NCBI RefSeq assembly: GCF_900176415.1
Contig: NZ_FWXO01000008.1
Location: forward strand, 1-62,980
Length of the DNA: 62,980 bases
Direction: 5' to 3'
DNA from: Cellulophaga tyrosinoxydans
GTDB lineage: Bacteria; Bacteroidota; Bacteroidia; Flavobacteriales; Flavobacteriaceae
Shown: positions 42,897-52,181 of the stretch, one piece after another
How the letters are laid out: the number at the start of each line of letters is the position of its first letter
How positions within the stretch are numbered: the stretch's first letter is position 1
Program-made: the position numbers and the translations under genes
The notes under the pieces: generated by a model
The model's database searches: none
What the model was told of the DNA's origin: nothing
Seen by the model: the letters and a program-made list of their open reading frames with translations, nothing else

Positions 42897-44139
42897 CAAT
42901 CCTGTCCTAAATAAAATTAAGGCACATCAAATTTAACCATTTTACTAGCTTGACCACTTTATTTTATAGATTTTCAAAAAAGAACCCCTTGTATATATTT
43001 ATTTGGAGGAGGTTGCTCTTTAGCAAACGGATTATCGAGCCAAGTGTTTAGTTCTATTTTAACAAAAAGATTAAGTCTTATAAATGCAACAAGATTAGAT
43101 AAATACCACGCGTGCTTTGCCTGTGTTTTTAGTGCTTTTAAAATCAATATTGTTATAAGTGCGGTCCAGATCTGTATCATTACAGCATTCTGACTTGTAC
43201 CTATAAAAGATTTGATGTGCAACTGCTGTTTTATGTCTCTAAAAAATATTTCTACTTCCCATCTAGCCTTGTACAGTTCTGTTATAGTGTTTGCTGTCCA
43301 AGACATTTGATTGGTAATTACTTCAATGGTTTGCTGATTTTTTTCATCCCATAACGCAACTCTGCGCAGCTTTTTAGGGTACTTATCTTTGGTCTTTTGA
43401 CCTGTTAACTCAATAATTTCATCTTTTAGAAGATGCTGATGTCTGTTCTCGGGTAGCTCTAATTCTTTTAGAGTTTTAAATTTAATGTTATCCTTATGCC
43501 TTATTACAAAATAAACCCCCTTGCTGTCCCAGACATTTAAGAGTGAAAAATCATTGTAAAATCTATCAGCAACTATAACACTTCCTTTTAGGAGCGGCAC
43601 ATCATAAGCCCCTTTATTGTCCGCTGTTTTGCCATCTGTAATGTTTACATAAGCTGGCAGATGCCCATCGTAATCCAGTAAAGTGTGCATTTTTACCGCT
43701 CCTTTTTTTGTTTTGTATTTTGCCCAATCAAACAAGCCTAAACAAAGGCTTATCGTTGTAGCATCAAGCAAGAATATTTTTGATTTTATCTTGAATTTTG
43801 TGCGTTTCATATGGGCTTGCTGTCCTAAACTTTCCAGTAAAACATAATAATAAGCCCTAAAAAGCTCCCAGTCCCTGTTTTTATTCTGATAGCCCACTGT
43901 AGATTTTGATGGTGCCTTACCCATGGCTAAATGATTGAGATTACCAGTTGTAGAACGTAAGCCATTGCTAATGTCGCGAAGCGATTGGCTTTTTGAATTT
44001 AGAACGGTCAAGTTTTGAAATTATTTGTGAAAATAGAGTTACATTTACCATAAGAGGATGGGTTTTGTTGTGCAACTCAAAGATATTTGAGATACTTGAC
44101 TTTATCCTCTTATTTTTTTAAACGTTTTGGACGCTATTG
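42897..44139. mobile_element. Defective IS4-like insertion sequence
   Basis: CAATCCTGTCCTAAAT at the left (42897) and the complement of GTTTTGGACGCTATTG at the right (to 44139) match at 11 of 16 positions and are the likely ends, giving about 1.24 kb. It carries a damaged transposase gene. The right end directly adjoins coding sequence of an AIPR-like gene. No clear target duplication was found. Confidence 0.65.
42974..44051 (-). pseudogene. IS4-family transposase with internal deletion
   Basis: The natural start is probably the ATG at 44051 (MVNVTLFSQIISKLDRSKFKK), but that frame stops at 43968. The main frame (345 residues, from QSLRDISNGLRSTTGNLNHL to the end) lies in another frame. The join falls in SKFKK/SKSQSLRD, where a segment of about 30 residues normally found in this family is missing. 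Catalytic parts are still present (FLLDATTISLCL, VIVADRFYND, YKARWEVEIFFRDIKQQL). The gene is therefore likely inactive unless frameshifting or an internal start is used. Confidence 0.75.
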
Positions 44140-45000
44140 TTTGAAGATGTTATATCCAAAGCAATTATTTTCTCTTCAGCAGAAAAAGTTTATGGAGTGA
44201 AACCAAATGCGATTGGAGATATGCGATACATAGTTGTTCCTTATGCATTAGCTTGGTTAGGTTATAAATTAGATTATAAGTTAGATCTCTATAAAATCTG
44301 GAAACAGCAAACATTAAGTGATGTTCTAAAATCGAAACTACACGAAATAATGTCCAAGATTGAAGAATATATTAAATCCAAAGCTCCTGGTTCGTTGTAT
44401 GGGGAGTGGGCAAAAAAAGAAGAATGTTGGGATGCAATAAAAAATGAAAATCTGAATATTAAACTGGATGAAATATCTGGTGAACTTGAAGATAAAACAT
44501 CGGAAAAGCGGAAAATGTTGACTGAAGATGAAACAATAAAAGTAGAGATTGAAGCATCTATTGAAAGGTTAAAATCGGTTCATTATAAAACATGGAAAAA
44601 AATTGAGGCTTGGGGCAGAGAAACTGGTAATCTTAGTCAATATCAATTTGATATGGCTTATACTTTAAGTAGTAAGCTTCGTAATAATAGACCTTTTACT
44701 GATATTGAAAGAAATCAAGGTGAAACAATTCTAAATAGCGTTATTGAAAAAAATCCAGAGTTATTTTTCGATATGGATGAATATTTCAATCATGATGAAA
44801 ACTTGAAGAAAGATGAAGTCAATATTACTTTAGATTTAGTGGAGAAAATAGTTAAATGGGATAAGGAAAGAAGAAAATTAGATGCGTACAAGTATAGATT
44901 TATGGTTGAGTTACTTGAAGGAAAAAAAACACTAACCGATAGAAATAAATCCCTTGTAGGTTTAAATCTAAAAACTGTACAAAAATATGGTTTTAGATAA
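44140..45000 (+). pseudogene. C-terminal remnant of an AIPR-family phage-defence gene
   Basis: About 286 residues without a proper start; the frame begins at the right end of the insertion sequence. FEDVISKAIIFSSAEKVYG, YIVVPYALAWLGYK, LDLYKIWKQQTLSD and YGEWAKKEECWDAIK resemble the C-terminal region of AIPR (abortive infection phage resistance) proteins, which are usually over 500 residues. The N-terminal catalytic part is absent from the window. It lies near the integrase, a common place for defence genes. A TTG at 44137 could allow some translation. Confidence 0.68.
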
Positions 45001-45031
45001 GTAAGATTTTAATATTTCGTTTCATTAGGAT

Positions 45032-45183
45032 GTGCAAAAAACGACATGACAATACCACTTTCGGCGGAAAAAAGTGAGCATAGTTAAATTATCAATAACT
45101 CATTATATTGGATTTGTTTAAAGCCGTAAATGATCTGGTTCAAATTATCCGCTTTTAATGGTTCTCATCATCCGTCCCATCCA
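45032..45183 (+). repeat. Direct repeat copy 1 near the integrase
   Basis: It begins GTGCAAAAAACGACATGACA and runs to TCATCCGTCCCATCCA. The second copy at 45362 has the same orientation. Confidence 0.8.
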
Positions 45184-45361
45184 TCTATGGAATATAAAGA
45201 TCAGAAAAAAAAACACATGGTTGAATTATCGTGGAAAATGGATTAACCCAATTGAACGTAAGGAAAAAAGTAGCGAAGATAGAAATGTAGCTATTAATAT
45301 TGAACTATCTAATTAAATACCATGTGATAACTTAAGCCGTCTAAAAACATAGCTTGGATTA

Positions 45362-45513
45362 GTGCAAAAAACGACAAGACAATACCACCCTCGCCGGAAA
45401 AAAGTGAGCATAGTTAAATTATCAATAACTCATTGTATTGCATATGTTTAAATCCTTAAATGATCTGGTTCAAATTATCCGCTTTTAATGGTTCGCATCA
45501 TCCGTTCTATCCA
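45362..45513 (+). repeat. Direct repeat copy 2 near the integrase
   Basis: It begins GTGCAAAAAACGACAAGACA and runs to TCATCCGTTCTATCCA. It lies about 90 bases downstream of the integrase stop codon. Confidence 0.8.
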
Positions 45514-45605
45514 CACAAACAAAAAAGTCTAATACAAAAAACTATTTAGTCTAAAGAAGAACACTTTTTTAATATCCACTAAAATCAAATAGAAATAAAA
45601 TTTCA

Positions 45606-46892
45606 TCAAACAATTCTTAAATGGTTTGTATTATTAGAGCCTTTTACACCTTCCTTTTTCGATTCAATCTCCCTTAAAGCTTGGGCAAGTTTCGACATAT
45701 CCCTACTGACCTTTGTTTCAATAACCCGGGCATATTTCTGGGTGGTGGAAATCTTTTTATGGCTTAAAAGATTAGAGACCGTGACGAGCGGTACATTGTT
45801 TAAAAGGGTAATCGTGGTGGCGAAAGTATGGCGGGCAACATGAAAAGTCAGTTTTTTATCAATACCACATAATCCAGCGATTTTCTTTAAATGCTTATTG
45901 ACCTTTTGGCTGCTAAGAACAGGCATAAGCAAATGTCCATTCTGTTCACAGGGATGATTCCTATAAATTTCCAGTATTCTTTTTGCTTGATTTAAAAGTG
46001 GTACTTTTACAGGGGTTTTAGTTTTTTGCCGCTTGACCATTATCCATTGTTCACCGTCTATTCCCTTAACTATACTTTTGGTATTAAGATTCTTTACCTC
46101 TATATAACATAAACCTGTGTAGCAAGAAAAAATAAATATGTTCTTGGTGTCTTCCAATGAGCTATTTCCTGAATTAAGCAATTTCATCCTATCAATTTCT
46201 ATTTGGTCCAAAAAGGCACTATCGAATTCCTCAAACTTCAATTGATATAAGGAAAAAGGATTTTCTTTTATCCAGCCATTTTTCAAGGCCAAGTTCGTTA
46301 ATTTTTGAAAACGTTCCATGTGCTTCATTATGCCATTATTTCCCAGTGACTGTGATTTTCTTAAAGGTGAGCAGTGTCTCAGGTAACTTTCAAAGCTGGC
46401 AACTAAGGAATAATTGATGTTCTTGAGATAATAATCCAATGACTTAAATTCCTTTTGAATAAACCTTTTAAGGTATTTTTCAGTAGAGGGATAATTTTTT
46501 GCAGTTCCAGGAGATAAATAGATCAAATCATTCTCCCTATGATAATTTATAAGGTCATCAATTGTTGCTATAGGCTTGTCCTTGCCCAAATACCTTGATT
46601 TAACTGCTTGGGCAGTTACAACAACGCCACCGTCGGCTAATTGCCTATGACATAAAACTATTCTGGAATGGATGCTTTCGAGGACATCGTTGATTTCTTT
46701 AGCCCCAGAAAATTTGGGTTTGATGCGTCTTGCATTTGTGCACCAGCTATGTTCGAAGGCGGTTTGTTGGGTGCTTAGATCGGCACGTTTGCCTTCTATA
46801 GTGATCCTCGCATAAATTGGGAATGTTCCGTCTTTTTTTAATACCGTCTTTTTTAGCCAAAAATGGACGTTGAAGGTTTTTAGGAATGTCAT
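45606..46892 (-). CDS. Tyrosine recombinase (island integrase)
   Basis: A 428-residue recombinase of the Bacteroidota type: arm-binding N-terminus (FNVHFWLKKTVLKKDGTFPIYARIT), SAM-like core-binding domain (about 100-215), and catalytic domain with H-x-x-R in FHVARHTFAT, SH in LLSHKKIS and nucleophile Tyr387 in STTQKYARV. The first catalytic Arg, normally in TGLR, is Cys here (TGLCYIEV); related enzymes such as the CTnDOT integrase also lack this Arg. It lies beside the tRNA-Pro end of the island and should catalyse its integration. Confidence 0.93.
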   Translation of the reverse strand: MTFLKTFNVHFWLKKTVLKKDGTFPIYARITIEGKRADLSTQQTAFEHSWCTNARRIKPKFSGAKEINDVLESIHSRIVLCHRQLADGGVVVTAQAVKSRYLGKDKPIATIDDLINYHRENDLIYLSPGTAKNYPSTEKYLKRFIQKEFKSLDYYLKNINYSLVASFESYLRHCSPLRKSQSLGNNGIMKHMERFQKLTNLALKNGWIKENPFSLYQLKFEEFDSAFLDQIEIDRMKLLNSGNSSLEDTKNIFIFSCYTGLCYIEVKNLNTKSIVKGIDGEQWIMVKRQKTKTPVKVPLLNQAKRILEIYRNHPCEQNGHLLMPVLSSQKVNKHLKKIAGLCGIDKKLTFHVARHTFATTITLLNNVPLVTVSNLLSHKKISTTQKYARVIETKVSRDMSKLAQALREIESKKEGVKGSNNTNHLRIV

Positions 46893-47117
46893 TACTTTCG
46901 TTTTTAATGAATAAATCAGTTAAACGAAAGCCAAATCGCTGTAAAGATGAGATACTAATGGTACAAATTTAGGGAAATATATCCTTAAAAAATAGGACAC
47001 CTAATAGGACACCTTCAAATTTGTACTCAAATGGGTACAAATGAATTCAATCAAAAAATTAAAATACTGAATTTCATTTGTTTACCATTATTTTGATATC
47101 ATTTGATACCCTATTTG
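46893..47117. other. Integrase leader and right att region
   Basis: It contains the integrase promoter region and, at 46993-47013, two TAGGACACC repeats. A pair of GGGTACAAA/GTACTCAAA-like elements follows at 47023-47042, and the att core begins at 47117. Confidence 0.6.
46993..47013. repeat. Paired short direct repeats inside the right att site
   Basis: TAGGACACC at 46993-47001 and 47005-47013, 12 bases apart, in the same orientation as the pair at 19928-19948. Confidence 0.6.
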
Positions 47118-47133
47118 TCGGGATGACAGGATT
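47117..47133 (-). repeat. Right att site of the island, within tRNA-Pro
   Basis: GTCGGGATGACAGGATT, identical to 19855-19871. It contains the acceptor stem and T-arm 3' end of tRNA-Pro. Confidence 0.82.
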
Positions 47134-47191
47134 TGAACCTGCGACCACACGGCCCCCAGCCGTGTACGCTACCGGGCTGCGCTACATCCCG
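47118..47191 (-). tRNA. tRNA-Pro (anticodon GGG)
   Basis: The - strand folds as a full tRNA: acceptor stem CGGGATG/CATCCCG with discriminator A, D-arm GCGCAGCCCGGTAGCGT region, anticodon stem CACGG/CCGTG with loop CTGGGGG, and T-arm CAGGTTCAAATCCTG. CCA is not encoded. Its 3' end is the integration site of the island. Confidence 0.95.
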
Positions 47192-47398
47192 AAATTTTCA
47201 GGGTCAAATATACAATTATACATTTGTTCAATGCAAACATTTTTAATTAGAAAGTCTTTCTAAAATATTAGATAATTAGTACACATCTGTTTAAAGTCAC
47301 CATAAATTTGACTCAATTTTAGAAACCAAATTAATTCAGTGTAATACATTGACCTTTTAATTTTTAAAAACTATCTTAGAACTTTAAATATTTATCAA

Positions 47399-48043
47399 GT
47401 GAAATCTTTTTTTTTAGTCTTACTACTTACACCATTATTCGGTATAGCACAACAAAACCCATACTTTGAAAATGAAGTAACTTCTATAACTCAAAAATAC
47501 GATACTATTTGGGATTCATCACGAGAAACTATTGTATTTACTGGAAGTTCAAGTATTAGAATGTGGAAAAATATATCGGATTATTTTCCAAACCATCAGT
47601 TATTAAATACAGGTTTTGGAGGATCGCAAACCATAGATCTTTTAGGGTATAGTAATGAACTTATACTTAATTACAAACCTAAAAAGGTATTTATATATGA
47701 AGGTGATAATGACATTTCTGCTAAGAAAAAATCTAAAGAAATCATGAATACCTTTAAAGAATTAATTGAGCAAATAAAACAAGCGGATAGCAAGACAAAA
47801 ATTGTCATCATTTCTGCAAAACCAAGTATAGCTCGATGGAATTTAAAAGGAAAATATAAAAGGCTCAATAGAAAACTTAAAAAAATTTGCACTACGGATG
47901 ATAATTTAGAATATGCAAATGTTTGGGATGTTATGCTAGATAAAAGAAAATTAAAGACTAATTTATTTTTAAGCGATGGGCTTCATATGAATGAAATTGG
48001 TTATAAGCTTTGGCATGGTGTTCTAAAAAATTATATAGACTAA
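47399..48043 (+). CDS. SGNH/GDSL-family hydrolase
   Basis: A 214-residue exported esterase-type protein with a signal peptide (FFLVLLLTPLFGIAQ). SGNH blocks are visible: FTGSSSIRMW (Ser nucleophile), GFGGSQ, YEGDNDI (Asn), and SDGLHMNEIGY (Asp-x-x-His). The start is a GTG. Such enzymes often remove acyl groups from carbohydrates. It is followed by a GH20 enzyme 11 bases downstream, so the pair may act on acetylated amino sugars. Confidence 0.88.
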   Translation: MKSFFLVLLLTPLFGIAQQNPYFENEVTSITQKYDTIWDSSRETIVFTGSSSIRMWKNISDYFPNHQLLNTGFGGSQTIDLLGYSNELILNYKPKKVFIYEGDNDISAKKKSKEIMNTFKELIEQIKQADSKTKIVIISAKPSIARWNLKGKYKRLNRKLKKICTTDDNLEYANVWDVMLDKRKLKTNLFLSDGLHMNEIGYKLWHGVLKNYID

Positions 48044-48054
48044 GAAAACAAGAA

Positions 48055-49683
48055 ATGAAAAAAGTAGTACTGTTAAAAATTGTTCTATTAAGTGCAGCAT
48101 TAATTGCCATTTCTTGTGGAGAGAACAAGAAAAAAATAATTCTTAATTTTCCAGTAACCAATTTGGAGCTTGAACATATTATTCCGAAACCTTCAAAAAT
48201 TATTGCAACAAATTCTGCATTTGGCCTTGACCATACTACTGTTATTTATACATCGCAAGCATCAAACGGGTTTAAAGAAGTAGGTGACTTTTTATCAGAA
48301 AGTATTAAAGAAAAAACGGCATTAGAGCTTTCGGTAAATGATACAAATTTAGAAACTGTAGACCGTATTATTTACCTAAACCAGACTGAAAGTGCTGAAT
48401 TAGAGACTACTGAATCGTATCAACTATACATTTCTAAAGATTCTATAATAATTAATGCTAAGTCGGCCGAGGGTGCTTTTAGAGGTGTTCAAACTTTACG
48501 ACAAATAATTCCAAATAAAAGCAATGACACTATTACTACACATAAAATGTGGTTAGTGCCTACAGGAAAAATTATAGACAACCCTAATTTTGAGTATCGC
48601 GGAGCTATGCTCGATGTTGCGAGACATTTTTTCTCTGTTGCCGATGTTAAAAAGTATATAGATTTGCTAGCCTATTACAAAATAAACAAACTACATCTTC
48701 ATTTATCCGATGATCAAGGTTGGCGCATAGAAATAAAATCTTGGCCTTTACTTACAGCCGTATCTGGGAAAACTGAAGTTGGAAGCGGCGAAGGTGGATT
48801 TTATACACAAGAAGAATACAAAGATATTGTAGCCTATGCTGCCAAACATTATATGACAATTATTCCTGAAATAGATATGCCTGGTCATACCAACGCTGCA
48901 TCTTTTGCCTACCCTATTTTAAATGGAAACGGAAAAACCCTGAAACCATATACAGGAACTCGAGTTGGTTTTAGCACTTTTGACACAAATAAAGACACCG
49001 TATATGCATTTATTGATGATGTTGTCAGAGAAATATCAGCAATTACTCCAGGACCATATTTTCATATAGGAGGTGATGAGAGTCACGTTACTAAAAAGAA
49101 AGATTATATCTATTTTGTAGATAAAGTAGAAAAAATTGTTCAGAAACATGGTAAGCAAATGATTGGTTGGGACGAAATTATGCAAGCCAATGTTGATTCC
49201 TCCACCATTGCTCAACATTGGAGCACTGCAGCAAATGCAATTGAAGGAGCAAGAAAAGGCTCTAAAATTATATTATCGCCAGCAAAAAAGGCCTATTTAG
49301 ATATGCAGTATGATAGCCTATCTAAGCATGGTTTGCATTGGGCTGCCTATATTCCTGTTGACTCTGCTTATAACTGGATCCCTGAAAAATTCATTAAAGA
49401 GTTACAAAAAGAAAATATATTAGGCATTGAAGCGCCTTTATGGTCAGAAACAATTACAACTATGGCAGAACTGGAATACTTAGCATTCCCAAGAATCATT
49501 GGTTATGCAGAACTTGGATGGACCATAGAAGAGAATAGAAATTGGGAAGATTTTAAAGTGAGATTAGCAAATCAAACGCCCTATTTAGAAAAAATGAACG
49601 TTAACTACTACCCAACGACATTAATAGATTGGAAAGTGAATGGTGTAGAAAAAACAATGCCTTTAAAGGGTTATCGACAGTAA
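48055..49683 (+). CDS. GH20 beta-N-acetylhexosaminidase lipoprotein
   Basis: About 542 residues; the ATG at 48055 gives a lipoprotein signal (LLSAALIAISC). GH20b domain (about 45-180), then GH20 barrel with DVARHFFSVADVKKYIDLLA, KLHLHLSDDQGWRIEI, PEIDMPGHTNAA and HIGGDES (Asp341-Glu342, the catalytic pair for substrate-assisted cleavage). It removes terminal GlcNAc or GalNAc from chitin- or glycan-derived oligosaccharides in the periplasm or at the surface. Confidence 0.94.
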   Translation: MKKVVLLKIVLLSAALIAISCGENKKKIILNFPVTNLELEHIIPKPSKIIATNSAFGLDHTTVIYTSQASNGFKEVGDFLSESIKEKTALELSVNDTNLETVDRIIYLNQTESAELETTESYQLYISKDSIIINAKSAEGAFRGVQTLRQIIPNKSNDTITTHKMWLVPTGKIIDNPNFEYRGAMLDVARHFFSVADVKKYIDLLAYYKINKLHLHLSDDQGWRIEIKSWPLLTAVSGKTEVGSGEGGFYTQEEYKDIVAYAAKHYMTIIPEIDMPGHTNAASFAYPILNGNGKTLKPYTGTRVGFSTFDTNKDTVYAFIDDVVREISAITPGPYFHIGGDESHVTKKKDYIYFVDKVEKIVQKHGKQMIGWDEIMQANVDSSTIAQHWSTAANAIEGARKGSKIILSPAKKAYLDMQYDSLSKHGLHWAAYIPVDSAYNWIPEKFIKELQKENILGIEAPLWSETITTMAELEYLAFPRIIGYAELGWTIEENRNWEDFKVRLANQTPYLEKMNVNYYPTTLIDWKVNGVEKTMPLKGYRQ

Positions 49684-49694
49684 AAAACACACAA

Positions 49695-50825
49695 ATGAAA
49701 TTAGCTATTACCTTAATTGCAGTCCTCTTATTCACCAATTGTAAAAATGAAAAAAAACCAGTAATGGCTAATGTAGCGCATAAAAAGACAAATACATTTT
49801 ATGTTGGCACCTATACCGATAAGGAAAGTAAAGGCATTTATAAATATGCTATAAACAATGAAGGTATGCTAACAGAGATTGGCTTAGTTGCGACTACTGA
49901 TAACCCATCATTCTTAGCTTTAAGCAATGATAAAAAATATCTTTTGGTAGTGAATGAAGTCAACAAAGATAGTATTGGATTCGTTTCTTCTTATGGTATT
50001 AAAAATGATAGTTTAGAATTTATAAACAAATCTTCATCAGGTGGTGCGCATCCATGCTTTATTGCTGTTAATAAACAGGGGTATGTTCTCTCTGCAAATT
50101 ATACTGGAGGTAACGTAGGACTATTAAAACTAAACAAAAATGGTGAACTAAGCCCCTTATTAGATCTTAACCAACATGGAGGAAAAGGTACAACAGACAG
50201 GCAAGAAGGACCTCATGCACATTCTGCTTGGTTTGAACCAGAAGATGACGTTAGTGTTATTTCAGTAGACTTGGGAACTAACGAATTGTGGTTTTCTAAA
50301 ATAGATGAAAATTCAGATAAATTTATAGCTTCAGAACCACAAAAGCTAGCAATGGCAACTGGTGCTGGACCAAGACATTTAACTTTTCACCCAAATAAAA
50401 AGTATCTATATATATTGAATGAATTAGATAATACAATCTCTTTAGTACAAAAATCTGAAACAGGCGGTTACCAAATAAAACAAACCATTACTACCCTACC
50501 AGAAAATTTTACTGAATTTTCTAAGAGTGCAGATATTCATATTTCAAGCGACGGAAAGTTTGTTTATTCATCTAACAGAGGGCACGATAGCATAGCCATT
50601 TTTGCTGTAAACGCTACTAATGGAAATTTAACTTTACTAGCATTTGAATCTACTAAAGGAAAAACTCCACGTAATTTTTCATTATCAAATGATGAAAATT
50701 ATGTAATTGTTGCCAATCAAGATTCTAATAATTTAGTTTCTTTTAAAAGAAACAATACAACTGGTTTACTTAAGTATATTTCAGAGATAAAAGCTCCTAC
50801 TCCAGTTTGTATTTTGTTTAATTAA
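49695..50825 (+). CDS. Lactonase-family seven-bladed beta-propeller lipoprotein
   Basis: About 376 residues; the ATG at 49695 gives a lipoprotein signal (AITLIAVLLFTNC). FYVGTYTDKESKGIYKY begins the propeller; SSGGAHPCFIAVNKQGYVLSA, GPHAHSAWF, GAGPRHLTFHPNKKYLY and GKTPRNFSLSNDENYVIVA are conserved in the 6-phosphogluconolactonase-like family. The true substrate is probably another lactone, since it is exported. Same strand and close spacing as GH20; its end overlaps the convergent kinase gene by 4 bases. Confidence 0.87.
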   Translation: MKLAITLIAVLLFTNCKNEKKPVMANVAHKKTNTFYVGTYTDKESKGIYKYAINNEGMLTEIGLVATTDNPSFLALSNDKKYLLVVNEVNKDSIGFVSSYGIKNDSLEFINKSSSGGAHPCFIAVNKQGYVLSANYTGGNVGLLKLNKNGELSPLLDLNQHGGKGTTDRQEGPHAHSAWFEPEDDVSVISVDLGTNELWFSKIDENSDKFIASEPQKLAMATGAGPRHLTFHPNKKYLYILNELDNTISLVQKSETGGYQIKQTITTLPENFTEFSKSADIHISSDGKFVYSSNRGHDSIAIFAVNATNGNLTLLAFESTKGKTPRNFSLSNDENYVIVANQDSNNLVSFKRNNTTGLLKYISEIKAPTPVCILFN

Positions 50826-51913
50826 AAAGTAATTTTAAATTCTGCCCCTTTGTTAATTTGACTTTTAACTTTAATTTTTCCGCCATGGTTGGCCACTATG
50901 GAATTAATAATATACAAACCCACTCCTAAACCATCTACATGGGTATGCATTCTCTTAAATAACCCAAAGATTTTATTATAATTTATAGCATCATCAAAAC
51001 CAAGGCCGTTGTCTTTAACTGTTAAAACGGTTTTTCCTTTTACCATTTTAGTTTTAATATGTATTATTGGTTTTCTTTTAGGGTTTTTGTATTTAATGGC
51101 ATTAGAGATTAAATTGTGTAAAATACTTTCTAACTTAATTGGATCAAAAAAGATAGCTGGACATTTAGAAAAATCCGCTTTAATTATAGCTCTTGAATTA
51201 ATTATTTCTTGAGAATGATTTGCCTCTATACGCTTTAGTAATACTGAAAAATCCACCTCCGTTTTTTTGTCGGCTTGCTCTGTTTTTATAGCGTTAACTT
51301 TATTTATAGCTTTAAGTTTACTATCCATATGGGTAACAACCTCTTTGATTTTTTCAAAAACTTCCATCCCTTCCTCCAAAATGGCATTGTCATATTCCAA
51401 AATATTAAGCAAACTCTGAATATTAACCAAAGGAGCTCCTAAATCATGAGACAATACGTAAATTAATTCCTCAAGCTCATTATTTTTTCTTAAAAGTCTA
51501 TTGTTTATATCTTGTAAATTACGTCGCGAATTCTCAAGTGTTTGATTCGTTTTTAATAAACCTGTGTTTTCTTGAGCACTAATACCTATACCTTCACCTA
51601 TTTTAAAAGCCTTAATAGTAAATTTAATTGTCTGATTGTCCGTTTTATAGGGTATACCATTAAACATAATAGATTCACCATTGGCAATTACATGTTCGTA
51701 TGCCTTAATCCTATTTTTAGTATTCAAATTTGGAAATACATCTACAATATTTTGTCCTAGAAAATCTTCTCTATTGATATTCATTGCTTGGATTGCACTT
51801 TGGTTTACATCAATAAAGTCTAGTTTTTCGTCTAAGATTACGTAAGGCGTAATTGCATTTTCAAAAAACATTTCACGTAGGTCATTAGTTTTTTCTACTT
51901 CTTGTAAGTCCAT
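50822..51913 (-). CDS. PAS-domain sensor histidine kinase
   Basis: A 363-residue cytoplasmic kinase without membrane helices. PAS domain (about 15-120), a short coiled coil, HisKA-like H-box VLSHDLGAPLVNIQ, and HATPase with N-box ISNAIKYK, VKDNGLGFDD and GLGVGLYIINSIVANHGG. No response regulator is adjacent. The signal is unknown. Confidence 0.9.
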   Translation of the reverse strand: MDLQEVEKTNDLREMFFENAITPYVILDEKLDFIDVNQSAIQAMNINREDFLGQNIVDVFPNLNTKNRIKAYEHVIANGESIMFNGIPYKTDNQTIKFTIKAFKIGEGIGISAQENTGLLKTNQTLENSRRNLQDINNRLLRKNNELEELIYVLSHDLGAPLVNIQSLLNILEYDNAILEEGMEVFEKIKEVVTHMDSKLKAINKVNAIKTEQADKKTEVDFSVLLKRIEANHSQEIINSRAIIKADFSKCPAIFFDPIKLESILHNLISNAIKYKNPKRKPIIHIKTKMVKGKTVLTVKDNGLGFDDAINYNKIFGLFKRMHTHVDGLGVGLYIINSIVANHGGKIKVKSQINKGAEFKITF

Positions 51914-52116
51914 AACATTTAGTTTTGATTTGGGGATAAAACTTAATTATGGTACAAATTTGGGTTATTTGATGTTTTTTTACTTGGCTTTATCTATAAA
52001 TACTCTAAAGTCTATGGTTAATTAACCTTTTACTATCGGTAAATGAAATATACACTTTGACTTAATACAATAACTATTACATTCACTTATTATCAAAATT
52101 TAGAATCTTATTTTAG

Positions 52117-52154
52117 AAAAAAAAAGCGAAGAACTGGTAGAACCATTCCTTCGC
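52117..52154 (-). terminator. Terminator of the DUF5606 gene
   Basis: GCGAAG (52126-52131) and CTTCGC (52149-52154) with inner pairing (AACTGG with CCATT) form a hairpin followed on the - strand by nine T. Confidence 0.8.
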
Positions 52155-52181
52155 CTTCAAGTATAAATTTGAAAATAATTT

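Larger units (their letters stand above)
45001..45605. other. Gene-free region with a tandem-like 150-bp repeat
   Basis: Two copies of about 150 bp with about 90 percent identity lie at 45032-45183 and 45362-45513. Between them is a short open piece (NYRGKWINPIERKEKSSEDR, about 45223-45317) that ends in a stop and has no start. Nothing else was identified. Confidence 0.65.
19855..47133. mobile_element. 27.3-kb genomic island integrated at tRNA-Pro, carrying a xylan-type PUL
   Basis: The 17-bp sequence GTCGGGATGACAGGATT lies at 19855-19871 and again at 47117-47133, where it forms the 3' end of an intact tRNA-Pro gene. A tyrosine recombinase gene is directly next to the tRNA end, reading away from it. 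Short repeats of TAGGACACC type lie inside both ends. This is the standard product of integration into a tRNA 3' end: tRNA restored on one side, a 3' fragment on the other. The cargo is a complete polysaccharide utilisation locus plus two insertion sequences and a truncated defence gene. No conjugation genes are seen, so transfer would need help. Confidence 0.82.

Noticed and set aside
45606..46892. The tyrosine recombinase as the integrase of the cassette array
   Set aside because: It lies about 29 kb from the array, next to a tRNA and a matching att repeat, and has the layout of Bacteroidota island integrases.
47078..47263. A small frame across the tRNA-Pro gene
   Set aside because: It is antisense to a clear tRNA and has no coding signs.
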